A program made the position numbers and the translations under genes. From assembly GCA_029907205.1 (NCBI GenBank), contig JARYMI010000004.1, positions 1 to 64,000 of the forward strand: DNA of 64,000 nt, written 5' to 3'. Under the pieces are notes generated by a model, which saw only the letters and a program-made list of their open reading frames with translations, did not search any database and had not been told where the DNA came from. This document shows positions 8,643 to 17,645 of this stretch, one piece after another. The stretch comes from Clostridiales bacterium. GTDB lineage: Bacteria; Acidobacteriota; Aminicenantia; Aminicenantales; UBA8522. Position 1 is the first letter of the stretch, and each line of letters begins with the position of its first letter.

Positions 8643-8810
8643 TCATCTCTTATACCGAATATAGGGACGATTCTCTTTCAATATCCGGTAGATAATGGTC
8701 AGCAACCGCCGGGCTGTCTCCACTCTCCCTGACTTCACCACCTCGCTTCTCTCATCCAGCCAGGTGATGTGAGAGTATTGACGATGATGGTCACGACCGA
8801 CATAATTCAT
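8643..8810 (-). pseudogene. Internally deleted IS110-family transposase
   Basis: The 55-codon frame starts with a typical IS110 N-terminus (MNYVGRDHHRQYSHITWLDE) and ends with a typical IS110 C-terminus (LTIIYRILKENRPY). The whole middle is missing, including most of the DEDD nuclease and the serine-containing transposase_20 domain. The reading frame and a strong AGGAGG ribosome binding site remain. The junction lies after VETARR. This is a deletion derivative of an IS110-type element and cannot be active. It supports the view that 7.5-10.6 kb is an accessory patch. Confidence 0.7.
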
Positions 8811-8813
8811 CTG

Positions 8814-8875
8814 TGCACCTCCTAAAATTAGAATTCTCAACCGGGAGTCTACCACACACTCCCGGAGGAGGTGCA
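8814..8875 (-). promoter_or_regulatory. Structured leader that can mask the IS110 remnant's ribosome binding site
   Basis: TGCACCTCCT (8814-8823, the complement of the Shine-Dalgarno region) and AGGAGGTGCA (8866-8875) are perfect inverted repeats. Nested inside is a second perfect repeat, CCGGGAGT (8841-8848) with ACTCCCGG (8858-8865). In the minus-strand RNA the Shine-Dalgarno sequence would be paired. IS110-type elements carry a structured noncoding RNA next to the transposase gene, so this may be a remnant of one. Confidence 0.45.
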
Positions 8876-9017
8876 TCACGTTATCATGATCTTATCCGTA
8901 CGCTTTTCAAAGCAATGACCTTTGCTATTTACCTCACCTGCCTCCCCTGGACAATCATAGGGCGGCCTAGAAAGGGCCCTTTGAATTATTCCGAATGCTC
9001 GGGTTGTAGCCCGGCCC

Positions 9018-9046
9018 TTGACAATATTACCATTTAGGATTATATT
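9018..9046 (+). promoter_or_regulatory. Sigma-70 promoter of the AAA ATPase gene
   Basis: TTGACA (9018-9023) and TATATT (9041-9046) are separated by exactly 17 bp. The gene starts about 38 bp beyond the -10 box. Confidence 0.65.
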
Positions 9047-9050
9047 CCTG

Positions 9051-9065
9051 ATTAGTATTACTAAT
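9051..9065. promoter_or_regulatory. Palindrome at the predicted transcription start of the AAA ATPase gene
   Basis: ATTAGTA and TACTAAT form a perfect 7-bp dyad around one central base. It lies just downstream of the -10 box and upstream of the GAGGAGG ribosome binding site, a good place for a repressor. Confidence 0.5.
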
Positions 9066-9083
9066 GAGGAGGATTTTCCTTAG

Positions 9084-10244
9084 ATGGAAAAGATTTCTCG
9101 AATATTGAGGATCAACCTTCCGGCACGGCAGTCGGCGTTCTTGTGGGGACCCAGGAAGACAGGCAAATCGACTTATCTCAGAGATATCTTTCGGCGCAGT
9201 CTATATTTTGATTTCCTTAAAACGGATTTGGTATTGGAGTTTATCAAGAGGCCTTCCCTTTTGCGTGAACAGCTCTTGGCCAAGGATAAGCGCCTTCTTG
9301 AATATCCCATAATTCTTGACGAGGTCCAAAAGGTTCCTCAGGTTCTGGATGAAGTTCATTGGCTGATCGAGAACAAAGATTTGAGGTTCATCCTATGCGG
9401 CTCAAGCGCCCGCAAGTTAAGGAAGGGGAAGGCGAATCTGCTCGGAGGTAGGGCCTGGAGATACGAGATGTTTCCGCTGGTGACGCCGGAGCTGAAGGAT
9501 ATTCACCTGCTCAAGGCCTTGAATCGAGGCCTCATTCCCGACCACTATCTGAGCGACGATTACCGGAAGTCCCAGAAGAGTTATGTCCAGGATTATTTGA
9601 AGGAGGAGGTTTTTGCGGAAGGCCTGACGCGGAACCTGCCCGCCTTTGCCAGATTCTTCGATGCGGTTGGATATACTCATGGGGAGTTGACCAATTATTC
9701 GAGCATCGCCCGTGATGCCGGCGTCGATGCGAAGACAGTCAGAGAATATTACCAGATACTGGTTGATACATTGCTCGGCCGGATGGTGGAACCTTTTAAG
9801 AAAAGGCAATCGCGCCAAATCATCAGCAAAGCGCCGAAGTTTTATCTGTTTGATGTGGGCATAGCGGGGGCGATCATCAAGCGGAGTTTGTCGGAAGAGC
9901 GGGGAGAAGCCTTCGGCCGTGCTTTCGAACATTTTATCTTCATGGAGCTCGCCGCTCACGCTTCGTATAGCGAACTGAATTATACAATCCATTTCTGGAG
10001 AACAAAATCCGGGTTGGAAGTCGACTTCGTTCTGGGCGAAGGAGAGGTATCCATTGAAGTCAAAGGGCAAAGAGTGGTGGACAACAAAGACCTTCGAGGC
10101 CTGGCCGCCTTTATGGATGAATATCAGCCAAAGAAAGCGCTGGTTGTGAGTCTGGAGACGGAGGAGCGGGTGATCGGAAAGATCAGAATCCTGCCATGGC
10201 GAAGATTCCTAGAGGAACTTTGGACAGGCGGGATTGTCAAATAA
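9084..10244 (+). CDS. AAA ATPase with C-terminal DUF4143 domain
   Basis: This 386-residue protein has an N-terminal AAA_14 ATPase domain: Walker A GPRKTGKST at about 22-30, Walker B PIILDE near 75-80 and a CGSSAR sensor motif near 109. A C-terminal DUF4143 domain follows (about 200-340) with a nuclease-like EVDFVL...EVKG pattern. The family is widespread in archaea and anaerobic bacteria, often next to mobile or toxin-antitoxin genes; its role is unknown. It stands alone with its own promoter and a start-site palindrome. The Glu/Asp and Lys in the C-terminal pattern resemble a PD-(D/E)XK core, but activity is not established. Confidence 0.88.
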   Translation: MEKISRILRINLPARQSAFLWGPRKTGKSTYLRDIFRRSLYFDFLKTDLVLEFIKRPSLLREQLLAKDKRLLEYPIILDEVQKVPQVLDEVHWLIENKDLRFILCGSSARKLRKGKANLLGGRAWRYEMFPLVTPELKDIHLLKALNRGLIPDHYLSDDYRKSQKSYVQDYLKEEVFAEGLTRNLPAFARFFDAVGYTHGELTNYSSIARDAGVDAKTVREYYQILVDTLLGRMVEPFKKRQSRQIISKAPKFYLFDVGIAGAIIKRSLSEERGEAFGRAFEHFIFMELAAHASYSELNYTIHFWRTKSGLEVDFVLGEGEVSIEVKGQRVVDNKDLRGLAAFMDEYQPKKALVVSLETEERVIGKIRILPWRRFLEELWTGGIVK

Positions 10245-10307
10245 GGCAAAATCGGTGCCGTGAATCCTTATCTTGCCAACCCATCAAGAAACCAAATTCG
10301 CTTATTA

Positions 10308-10550
10308 TTAGCGACGTAATGTCTCCAGCATTTTTTTAGCGTTGGCGTTGTTCGGGTTCAGGCGCAGCGAACGTTCATAGCTTCGAACCGCATCCCTGGT
10401 CCGGCCAGCTTTCATGTAGGCTTCGCCGAGGCTGTCGTGCGCATACCAGGAATCGGGATGTCGCCACGCGTTCGCTTCGAATATGAAGAGGGCCTGATCG
10501 ATCTGGCCTTTTCCCAGCAGCCAATACCCCCAGCATGTACACAGGTTGTC
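10308..10550 (-). pseudogene. C-terminal fragment of a TPR-repeat protein
   Basis: The minus strand encodes about 80 residues ending in a typical TPR unit (SWYAHDSLGEAYMKAGRTRD, then SYERSLRLNPNNANAKKML) and a stop at 10308-10310. An in-frame TGA at 10551-10553 closes the frame upstream, and there is no start codon or ribosome binding site. Such TPR tails often follow secreted beta-lactamase-like or alpha/beta hydrolase domains in related bacteria; the catalytic part is gone. The bases from 10554 to 10678 show nothing else. Confidence 0.7.
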
Positions 10551-10678
10551 TCATTTTCCTTAGTAAAGTCAACTGCTGTTGACTCTCTGAAGTAAAGAGG
10601 CTGTCTCCTCCTGGGCTTCCTCCAGGCTTAGATACATAGAGAGCTCTCTTTTTTTGCGTTCGGCCTAGATACAAATCG

Positions 10679-12193
10679 TCAATAATACCTATCCATCATG
10701 CGGTACTGGATGGCTTCGGAGACATGGACAGTGCTGATGGCCTCTTCCCCTGCTAAATCCGCGATCGTACGGGCGACCTTGAGGATGCGGTCGTAGGCGC
10801 GGGCGCTCAAGCCCAGCCGGGTCACCGCCGTCTCTAAGAGCTTCTGCGCCTCTGGCCCGACCGTGCAATATGCCTTGATCTCCCGCGGCCCCATCTGGGC
10901 GTTGGCGTAGATTTTCTTGCCCTTGAACCGCTCCATCTGCTTCTCCCGCGCCCGGCTGACCCTCTCTCTGATATCGCTCGAGCTCTCCCCTGCCTCCCGC
11001 GAGACGATCTCCCGGAATTTCACAGCCGGCACGTCCACCTGGATGTCGATGCGGTCGAGGAGCGGTCCGGAGATCTTGGAATAATAGCGGCTCCTCTGCG
11101 CCTCGCTGCAATCTGTCTCCGCCCGCCCTAACCCGCGAAAGACGTCTTCGCAGGGGTTCATGGCCGCGACGAGCATGAAGGCGCAGGGGAAGCTAACGCT
11201 TATAGAGCAGCGCGAGACGGTCACTTTGCCGTCCTCGACCGGTTGCCTCAAATCCTCCAGGACGCGCCGCCTGAATTCGGGAAGCTCATCCAGGAAAAGC
11301 ACACCGTTATGGGCCAGGCTCACCTCTCCCGGCCGGGGAACGATGCCGCCGCCGATCAGGCCGGCGTCGGAGATCGTGTGATGGGGAGACCGGAAGGGCC
11401 GCACGCTCACCGCTCCCCTATCGCTGAGCAGGCCTGCTGCGCTGTAGACCTGCGTAACCTCGATAATCTCATCGAAAGACATGGGCGGAAGAATGGTTGG
11501 GAGCCGTTTGGCCAGCATTGTTTTGCCGGCGCCGGGCGGGCCGATCATCAGGATGTTATGAAACCCGGCCGCGGCCACCTCCAAAGCTCGCTTAACATGC
11601 ATCTGGCCCTTGACATCCTTGAAATCCCCGTCATAGTTAGCTGCAGAAATAATCTCCTCCTTCGGCCACGGGGAAATACTCCCGGGTTCGCTGAGAAGGC
11701 GGATGACCTGGATGAGGTTCTCCGGACCATAGACATCCAGGCCTCGCACCAGAGCCGCCTCTTTTCCGTTATCCCTGGGGACGACGATACCCTGATAACC
11801 TCTTCTTTGAGCCAGAAGTGCTGCCGGCAGCGCTCCCCGCACGGGTTTCAGACGGCCGTCCATAGCCAGCTCGCCCAAGAAAAGATACCCGCGCAGGCTT
11901 TCCTCGGGAATAACGTTGAGATAGGCCAGGAGGCCGAGGCAGATGGGAAGGTCGAAGGAAGAGCCTTCTTTTCTCCGGTCCGCTGGAGCCAGGTTGATCG
12001 TGAGCTTGCGGGAAGGAAACTCGAACCCGCAGTTCTTGAGGGCAGCCCGGATTCGCTCTTTGCTCTCCCGGACCGCGGCGTCAGGCAGGCCGACAGTGAC
12101 ATGACCGGGAAGGCCTAAAGATACATCGACTTCGATCTCGACGACATAAGCCTCGATCCCTAACAGAGCGGCGCTGTGTATCTTGACGAGCAT
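10679..12193 (-). CDS. comM: ComM/YifB-family Mg-chelatase-like AAA+ ATPase
   Basis: This 504-residue protein has the full YifB/ComM architecture. The N-terminal Lon-like ChlI domain (about 1-170) has VEIEVDVSLGLPGHVTVGLP. The central AAA+ domain has Walker A GPPGAGKTML near 217-226 and a Walker B LFLDELPEF. A C-terminal helical domain (about 400-500) follows. ComM homologues are hexameric helicases that promote branch migration of recombining single-stranded DNA during natural transformation. A pilMNOP locus occurs in the same window, which fits competence but does not prove it. The gene is intact. Confidence 0.93.
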   Translation of the reverse strand: MLVKIHSAALLGIEAYVVEIEVDVSLGLPGHVTVGLPDAAVRESKERIRAALKNCGFEFPSRKLTINLAPADRRKEGSSFDLPICLGLLAYLNVIPEESLRGYLFLGELAMDGRLKPVRGALPAALLAQRRGYQGIVVPRDNGKEAALVRGLDVYGPENLIQVIRLLSEPGSISPWPKEEIISAANYDGDFKDVKGQMHVKRALEVAAAGFHNILMIGPPGAGKTMLAKRLPTILPPMSFDEIIEVTQVYSAAGLLSDRGAVSVRPFRSPHHTISDAGLIGGGIVPRPGEVSLAHNGVLFLDELPEFRRRVLEDLRQPVEDGKVTVSRCSISVSFPCAFMLVAAMNPCEDVFRGLGRAETDCSEAQRSRYYSKISGPLLDRIDIQVDVPAVKFREIVSREAGESSSDIRERVSRAREKQMERFKGKKIYANAQMGPREIKAYCTVGPEAQKLLETAVTRLGLSARAYDRILKVARTIADLAGEEAISTVHVSEAIQYRMMDRYY

Positions 12194-12265
12194 GATACTT
12201 CCTATAAGAAGACGAAGGAAAGGCGCGGGTTTTTTCAGTTAGAAGGGTGCGAGAACGCCGACCGC

Positions 12266-13084
12266 TCAGGAAGGCTGGGGCTTTTTATGTTTTTCCAGGA
12301 ATTCCTGGGAAAGCCGTTCGAGCTCTTTGTCGATTTCCTCGAGAGTCCGGAGTTTGTACTTTCTTACTTGAGCGTCAGTCCTTTGGGCCGATGGGATGAA
12401 TTCCACCTCGACGTCTTTCTTATCGCCTGCCGCGCCCGCGACTTCCTGCCCCTTGACTTCTTCCTGTGTCAGTTCTTCTGTCTTCGGCTCCATGCCCAAA
12501 ACCGTCGCTTTAACCAGAGGGACCGTCAGCTTGGCCACCTCCTTGAGAGTTTCGAACACACCCACACCATTGATGGCCGAAGCCTCAACATAAGGGAGGT
12601 TTCGAGGGTTGAGCAACCGATTAAAAGTCTCGACCGGGATGAGATCATCCAGGTCGCGCTTGTTATACTGAAAAACAAGAGGGATGTCGTATATATCCCT
12701 GTCGAGCTCGAGGAGGTTCCGCCTCAGGTTATCGAAGCTCTCCAGGTTCGCGTCAAAAAGCGGAATCTGGGAATCGGCGACAAAGACGATGCCGTCGGCG
12801 CCGCGAAGAACGTTCTTGCGCGAGGCCTCATAAAAAATCTGACCGGGAACGGTCATCAACTGAAAATGGACCTTAAAATCGCCGATCAATCCAGCCCTGA
12901 TCGGCAGGAGGTCGAAAAAAAAGGTCCTCTCGGTTTCTGTTTCCAGGCAGACAAGCTCTCCCCTCGACGAGGAGTCAAGCTTGAAATACATGTAGCGGAG
13001 GTTGGTCGTCTTCCCGCTGAGCCCCGGGCCGTAATAGACGATCTTGATCGCCAGACTCTTGGTCACGTGATTGACAAGGGCCAT
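12266..13084 (-). CDS. MglA-like Ras-family GTPase
   Basis: This 272-residue protein contains a Ras-like GTPase domain (about 10-195). It has a P-loop GPGLSGKT at 19-26, a TVPGQ switch-II motif near 78-82 and an NKRD guanine-specificity motif at 141-144. The TVPGQ form, without the usual DxxG Asp, is characteristic of MglA-type polarity GTPases. The last 75 residues form a charged, probably helical extension rich in Glu and Lys that is absent from minimal MglA. MglA proteins localise type IV pili or motility machinery to a pole. The gene lies upstream of comM and just downstream of the glycosyltransferase operon on the same strand. Confidence 0.88.
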   Translation of the reverse strand: MALVNHVTKSLAIKIVYYGPGLSGKTTNLRYMYFKLDSSSRGELVCLETETERTFFFDLLPIRAGLIGDFKVHFQLMTVPGQIFYEASRKNVLRGADGIVFVADSQIPLFDANLESFDNLRRNLLELDRDIYDIPLVFQYNKRDLDDLIPVETFNRLLNPRNLPYVEASAINGVGVFETLKEVAKLTVPLVKATVLGMEPKTEELTQEEVKGQEVAGAAGDKKDVEVEFIPSAQRTDAQVRKYKLRTLEEIDKELERLSQEFLEKHKKPQPS

Positions 13085-13134
13085 TTTTTTGCCTTGGGCT
13101 CTCCTTAATCCTTAGCATACCCCCAGAGAAGAAG

Positions 13135-14307
13135 TCAAATAAATTGCCGGATGAGCTTCTCGTACTTGCCGATGACAATCGGCCAGGCATAGTTTTTCTT
13201 GACGTAGGCGAACCCGTTCTCGCCTAAAACGCCGCGCAGCCGCTTGTCCTTGAGCAGAAGACCGAGAGAAGCCTCGAATTCCTTATAGCTCGAATAGAAA
13301 AGACCGCACCGGCCGCGCAGACAATGATCTTTCAGGGGGTCGGCGGCTTCCTGCACTAAGATGGGCGTCCTGACGGCCAGGGATTCGAGCGCCGCCATGC
13401 AGAGGCTCTCTAAATGGCTCGGATGGACGGTGATCTCGGCCGCAGCCATGGCCGCGTTTTTCTCTTCGGCCGAAAGAAACCCGAGGTAGCGGAGCTGAGG
13501 ATGAAAGGGAAGCTCCATGAGAAGGTTTCCGATGAGCGCCAGGCTGAGCTCGGGGCGCAACTGGCTGAAACGCAGAAAGTAGTCAACGAGCTCGCGACAT
13601 CCTTTGCCGGGCTCTATCCGGCCGGCGTAGAGGATAAAAGGCGGGTTAAGGCCGTGCCTGCGGCAAAACGCCTGGGTGTCAAGGCTTGCCCTGTCCGGAA
13701 AATCGTAACCCACCCCCACGATCTCCTGGTATTTTCCTTCGAACGAGAAATGCCGGCCTAACATGCGCCGCTCCGATTCGGTGTTGAACATGAAAGCCTG
13801 CGGCGCGGCAAAGACCTCCCGCATGATTCCGAGGCAAAGGGCCGGCTCCTCATGGGCTGTAGGAACGAGCGTCTTCTTCCCTTTTACTTTTTTCAGGCCC
13901 CAGTACGTCGTGTAATAGAGGTAGGTGAAAAAAATGAAAACGTCCTCGCTGGCCTCCTCCCTCTCCAGTGCGGCAATGAGGTCAGGGGTCTGAGGCCCCT
14001 GCCTGTCCAGCCATTCCCGCTCATCGTTTTCGGTGTGGTCATGAAAAAAGATCCAGTCGGAGTACGCGTTGAAGGATTCGATATCCCTTTGTTTGGCCAC
14101 GGGGAATCTTTTGACCCTGACGCCGTTCAGCTCGGTCTCGCCCGCAGGATACTCATTCTTCCAGGTGATGTAGTCTTTGGCCGTCGTCGTATAGACGGTG
14201 ACCTTGTGGCCTGTTTGGGCCAGGCGCTCGGCGATGAGCCGGCAGTGGAGCTCGGACCCGCCCATCACTTCAAGGCCGTATCTTTGAACGACAAAGGCAA
14301 TTCTCAT
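13135..14307 (-). CDS. GT4-type glycosyltransferase, paralogue A'
   Basis: This 390-residue GT-B glycosyltransferase opens with [19 protein letters not shown], the N-terminal Rossmann half, and has a C-terminal donor-binding half with an [14 protein letters not shown] motif and an [15 protein letters not shown]-x7-E type region. It closely resembles the product of 16464-17645: same start, same DYITW and HDHTE stretches. Its start overlaps the stop of the preceding gene by 4 bp (ATGA). It probably adds a sugar to a surface polysaccharide or O-antigen; donor and acceptor are unknown. Confidence 0.85.
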   Translation of the reverse strand: MRIAFVVQRYGLEVMGGSELHCRLIAERLAQTGHKVTVYTTTAKDYITWKNEYPAGETELNGVRVKRFPVAKQRDIESFNAYSDWIFFHDHTENDEREWLDRQGPQTPDLIAALEREEASEDVFIFFTYLYYTTYWGLKKVKGKKTLVPTAHEEPALCLGIMREVFAAPQAFMFNTESERRMLGRHFSFEGKYQEIVGVGYDFPDRASLDTQAFCRRHGLNPPFILYAGRIEPGKGCRELVDYFLRFSQLRPELSLALIGNLLMELPFHPQLRYLGFLSAEEKNAAMAAAEITVHPSHLESLCMAALESLAVRTPILVQEAADPLKDHCLRGRCGLFYSSYKEFEASLGLLLKDKRLRGVLGENGFAYVKKNYAWPIVIGKYEKLIRQFI

Positions 14308-15401
14308 GTCTTTTTGTTGCCCCGTCTGCCGCTTCTCTGGCTCAAGCGTTCGATGAGCCCCAGAAGAAAAGGCTCTCTTCCTTCTGCTTTGAACTTTTCG
14401 AGGCGGCGCCGCTGGCCGGCTATGATTTTGTCGCGCATCGCCTTGTCGCGTTTGATCAAGTCCACAAGCTCTGCCACATAATCCGGGCGTTTGTCTTTGA
14501 GCAGGATGCCGGCTCCGTCCAGCGTGTCGGGGACGGCCGTGGACTTGAAAGCAACGACGGGCAGGTCAAAAATCATGCTCTCGATGAGCGGCAGGCAGAA
14601 TCCTTCGTGCTCGCTCAGGGAGAGAAAGACATCTGAGGCTCGGTAGAGAGCAAACATCGACTCGTCGGAAACGTGACCCAGGAAGACGATCTCTTCAGGG
14701 TTAAGGAAAAAATCATCAGCCAGCTTGGCCACGCTGTGGTAGTACTTGGGAAGCGAGGATGTCTTGCCCACGATGATCAGCCGGACGAGCGGAGAAATGT
14801 ATTTTTTATAGTAGAAGACAACCTTGATCAAGTCCTCGATTTTCTTGTTGGGAACGACGCGACCGACGAAGAGGATGTTCGTCCTGTCGTCCCGATAAAG
14901 GCGGAAGGTAAACCTGTCGATCTGCTTTTCGTAGCGTGAAAAATCGATGAAAAGCGGAAAAACGTGCGTCTCTTTGCATCCAAGCGCAGCTAACTCTTCG
15001 GCGTTGAAGCGGGAATCAGCCAGGCCAACGTCCACAGCCGGAGCCAGCCAGGCGAGCTCCTCCCGTCCAAGCGAGGCAAGCCTTGCCATCTCACCGCTGA
15101 ATCCCCGGAAAAACTCCGCCGCCGTGACGTTGTGCGAGATGAGGATTTTCCAGCACCGGAGCCGGCTGAAAGCCTGGCTGAGAGGCGAAGCAAGAGCAAA
15201 ATGGAGGATGGCGATATCGGAACGGTTGGGTTCAGGGAAAAAAGCAAACTCGTTTGATTCCCGCTCGAGCTCCCTGTCACAGGTCAGGCGGTAAATCTCC
15301 GAGTCAAACCCCCGCGACCGGAAGAATTGCCGGAGATGGGCGGCCTCATCGCCGATCGCGTCTCCCCGGTGAAAAGCCGGCACTAACTGGTCAATTCTCA
15401 T
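14304..15401 (-). CDS. GT4-type glycosyltransferase, paralogue B'
   Basis: This 365-residue GT-B glycosyltransferase (from the internal ATG) has an N-terminal half starting [20 protein letters not shown]. The C-terminal half has [17 protein letters not shown] and a [12 protein letters not shown] motif, the E-x7-E nucleotide-sugar site. I chose the ATG at 15401 because the paralogue at 15391-16467 starts at the equivalent position; the longer frame would add 37 basic residues overlapping the upstream gene. The stretch shared with the upstream gene is then 11 bp. Its substrate is unknown. Confidence 0.85.
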   Translation of the reverse strand: MRIDQLVPAFHRGDAIGDEAAHLRQFFRSRGFDSEIYRLTCDRELERESNEFAFFPEPNRSDIAILHFALASPLSQAFSRLRCWKILISHNVTAAEFFRGFSGEMARLASLGREELAWLAPAVDVGLADSRFNAEELAALGCKETHVFPLFIDFSRYEKQIDRFTFRLYRDDRTNILFVGRVVPNKKIEDLIKVVFYYKKYISPLVRLIIVGKTSSLPKYYHSVAKLADDFFLNPEEIVFLGHVSDESMFALYRASDVFLSLSEHEGFCLPLIESMIFDLPVVAFKSTAVPDTLDGAGILLKDKRPDYVAELVDLIKRDKAMRDKIIAGQRRRLEKFKAEGREPFLLGLIERLSQRSGRRGNKKT

Positions 15402-16467
15402 GCCCGGCCACCTTCTCGACATGGCCCAAAAGAACCCGGCTCGTGTTCTCCCGGCTGTACTTTTGAAGGGCCCGCGTCTGACCTTCGATGACGGCGAGCC
15501 GTAGGTGCCCATCGCTGAGCAGGGCGTCGATGAGCGCAGCCGTGCGGAAAAAATCTTTCTCGGTGAGGAGGATTCCGCCGCCGTTCATCGTCTCTTCCAC
15601 GGCGCCGGCTCTGTAAGCGACGACAGGTTTTTTCTTATAGAACGCCTCGATGAGCGGAACGCCGAACCCCTCGTGCTCGCTCATGCTCAAGTAGACGTCG
15701 GCGGCTTCATAATAAGCCAGGAGTTCCTCGAACTCAACATGTCCGGTGAAGTGGACGTCGTCGAGCGAGAGTCTTCCAACCAGGCCCTCGAGGCCGTGCC
15801 AGTACCTCTCCCAGCCCCGGTAGTCTCCGGCCAGGACGAGCCTCGAGTCCCGGTTGAAGTGTTTCTTGTAGAAAAAAAACGTCTTGATGAGATCCTCGTA
15901 CTTTTTGTTCGGAATGAGCCGTCCGACAAAGAGGATGGTCTTTTTTCCGTCCGAGAGGAGCTCGCGCGTCACCGGATCGCCTGGGCGGTCAAACCTGGAA
16001 AAATCCACGAGGATGGGCAAGACGCCGGTCTGCTTGTAGCCGACAGCCTCGAGCTCCCGGCGGTTGAACTCGGAGTCGCCAAGGGCCAGGTCCACTTTGT
16101 CCACGAAAAGCTTGATCTCCAGCCGGCCCTTGTAGCAATCTCTTGCCAAGAGGCGGTGGCTGTCCACAAAAAACTCGTGCGGCGTGATGTTGTGATAAAT
16201 CATGATTTTTCTGTCGGGGATCCGGAAGAACATCCTGGACACGGGCGATCCGATGGAAAAATGAAAAATGACGACATTCCCGGCCGAGCTGTATTGACTG
16301 TACTCTCGGTAGTCCTTGACCTTGCCGGCGAGTCGCGAGTCACAGAAACGCGTGAAGATTTCCGAACGGAAGCCCGCCTGCCGGAGGATCTTCTGGATTT
16401 CGATCATTTCGTCAGAGATCGCATCTCCGTAGGCCAGGGAAGTAGCGAACTGGTGGACGTCCATCAA
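15391..16467 (-). CDS. GT4-type glycosyltransferase, paralogue B
   Basis: This 358-residue GT-B glycosyltransferase starts MMDVHQFATSLAYGDAISDE and carries an ILFVGRLIPNKKYEDLIKTF motif and a SEHEGFGVPLIE donor-site motif. It is a clear paralogue of the next gene downstream (14304-15401): both have the GDAISDE/GDAIGDE start, an HNIT/HNVT motif and the SEHEGF box. Its start codon overlaps the upstream stop by 4 bp. It is part of a four-glycosyltransferase operon for a surface glycan. Confidence 0.86.
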   Translation of the reverse strand: MMDVHQFATSLAYGDAISDEMIEIQKILRQAGFRSEIFTRFCDSRLAGKVKDYREYSQYSSAGNVVIFHFSIGSPVSRMFFRIPDRKIMIYHNITPHEFFVDSHRLLARDCYKGRLEIKLFVDKVDLALGDSEFNRRELEAVGYKQTGVLPILVDFSRFDRPGDPVTRELLSDGKKTILFVGRLIPNKKYEDLIKTFFFYKKHFNRDSRLVLAGDYRGWERYWHGLEGLVGRLSLDDVHFTGHVEFEELLAYYEAADVYLSMSEHEGFGVPLIEAFYKKKPVVAYRAGAVEETMNGGGILLTEKDFFRTAALIDALLSDGHLRLAVIEGQTRALQKYSRENTSRVLLGHVEKVAGHEN

Positions 16468-17645
16468 CTCCTCTTTGACTTCTCCAGTGTCTCGAAAAGA
16501 GACAGGTATTTTTTCTCGATAATGTCCCAGGTGTAATTAGCCCGGCAGTATTTCTTCCCGTTTTCTCCCAGGGCCTGACGGAGTCTATCGGATTGGAGAA
16601 GAAGGCTCAGAGCCTCCCGAAATTCCAGGTAATTCTCGTAAAAAAGCCCGCCCTGCGATCGCAGGCACTGGCCTTTCAGGACGTCGCAGCGGGCATTGGC
16701 CAGGACAGGCGTGCCGACCGCCCAAGCTTCCAGAGTGACAATGGATAGGCTTTCGTAAATGGAGGGCATGACGAGGAGCTCGGCTCCTTCAAGAGCGGAA
16801 AATTTATCCTCCTCTCCAATATATCCCAGGTATATGATGTCGGGATGGTGGGGGATTCTCATGACCGTCGACCCGGCCAGGACCAGCTTCAGGTCAGACC
16901 TCGTTTCTTTCTGGAAGCGGAGGAAGTGGGAAAAAAGCTCGGCGCAACCCTTGTTTTCGTCGACCCGGCCAAGGTAGAGAATGTAGGGCCCTTCCAGGCG
17001 ATATTTCTCCCGGAAAGCTTCGCCAGAGAAAGAAGGGGGAATCTCAATCCCGACCGCCCCCACATCGCTCGGAATGTGCTCGTTCCCGGAAATGGCGTTG
17101 ATCATCTCGCGTTCTTCGACCGAGTTGTACACAATGGCCCTTGGCAGGCGGAAAAGATCATGGAAGATGCGGAGGCCGATGACCGGATCGCGCTCGGCCG
17201 TGGGGACGAGGATGCTTTTGCCGGGGACAGTCCTGACCCCCCAGTAAGACGGGTAATAACGGAAGCTGAAGAAAATAAAGTAATCGTAGGCTTCCTCATT
17301 CAGCTTGATGTACTGGATAAGGTCAGGGACGAGCGGTCCCATCTCGTCCATCCACCTCAGCTCCTCTTCCTCCGTGTGGTCATGGCTGAGAAGGTAATCC
17401 TGGAGCCGGCCGAAACGTCCGGGATGGCGCGGCCTGACGACTGGGAACCTCCGCACTAAAACTCCGTTGATGACCTCCTCGTCATCAAGGTAATGATTTC
17501 TCCAGGTGATGTAATCAAAGGCTTTCGTCGTCAGGACTTCGGTGTCGAAATATTTCATCATCCGCTCGGCGGTCAGGCGGCACTCGAGCTCAGCCCCTCC
17601 GCTGATGTCGAGCCCGTACCGCTGGATGACAAAGGCGATTCTCAT
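16464..17645 (-). CDS. GT4-type glycosyltransferase, paralogue A
   Basis: This 393-residue GT-B glycosyltransferase starts MRIAFVIQRYGLDISGGAE and has an ILYLGRVDENKGCAELF motif and a MPSIYESLSIVTLE donor-site region. It is paralogous to the operon's last glycosyltransferase (13135-14307). It overlaps the upstream coiled-coil gene by 4 bp and the downstream gene by 4 bp, so translation is probably coupled. Donor and acceptor cannot be told from sequence. Confidence 0.86.
   Translation of the reverse strand: MRIAFVIQRYGLDISGGAELECRLTAERMMKYFDTEVLTTKAFDYITWRNHYLDDEEVINGVLVRRFPVVRPRHPGRFGRLQDYLLSHDHTEEEELRWMDEMGPLVPDLIQYIKLNEEAYDYFIFFSFRYYPSYWGVRTVPGKSILVPTAERDPVIGLRIFHDLFRLPRAIVYNSVEEREMINAISGNEHIPSDVGAVGIEIPPSFSGEAFREKYRLEGPYILYLGRVDENKGCAELFSHFLRFQKETRSDLKLVLAGSTVMRIPHHPDIIYLGYIGEEDKFSALEGAELLVMPSIYESLSIVTLEAWAVGTPVLANARCDVLKGQCLRSQGGLFYENYLEFREALSLLLQSDRLRQALGENGKKYCRANYTWDIIEKKYLSLFETLEKSKRS

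Noticed and set aside
10375-10674. 99-codon minus-strand frame over the TPR remnant
   Set aside because: The TPR pattern is in a different frame and this one has no recognisable features; it is a shadow.
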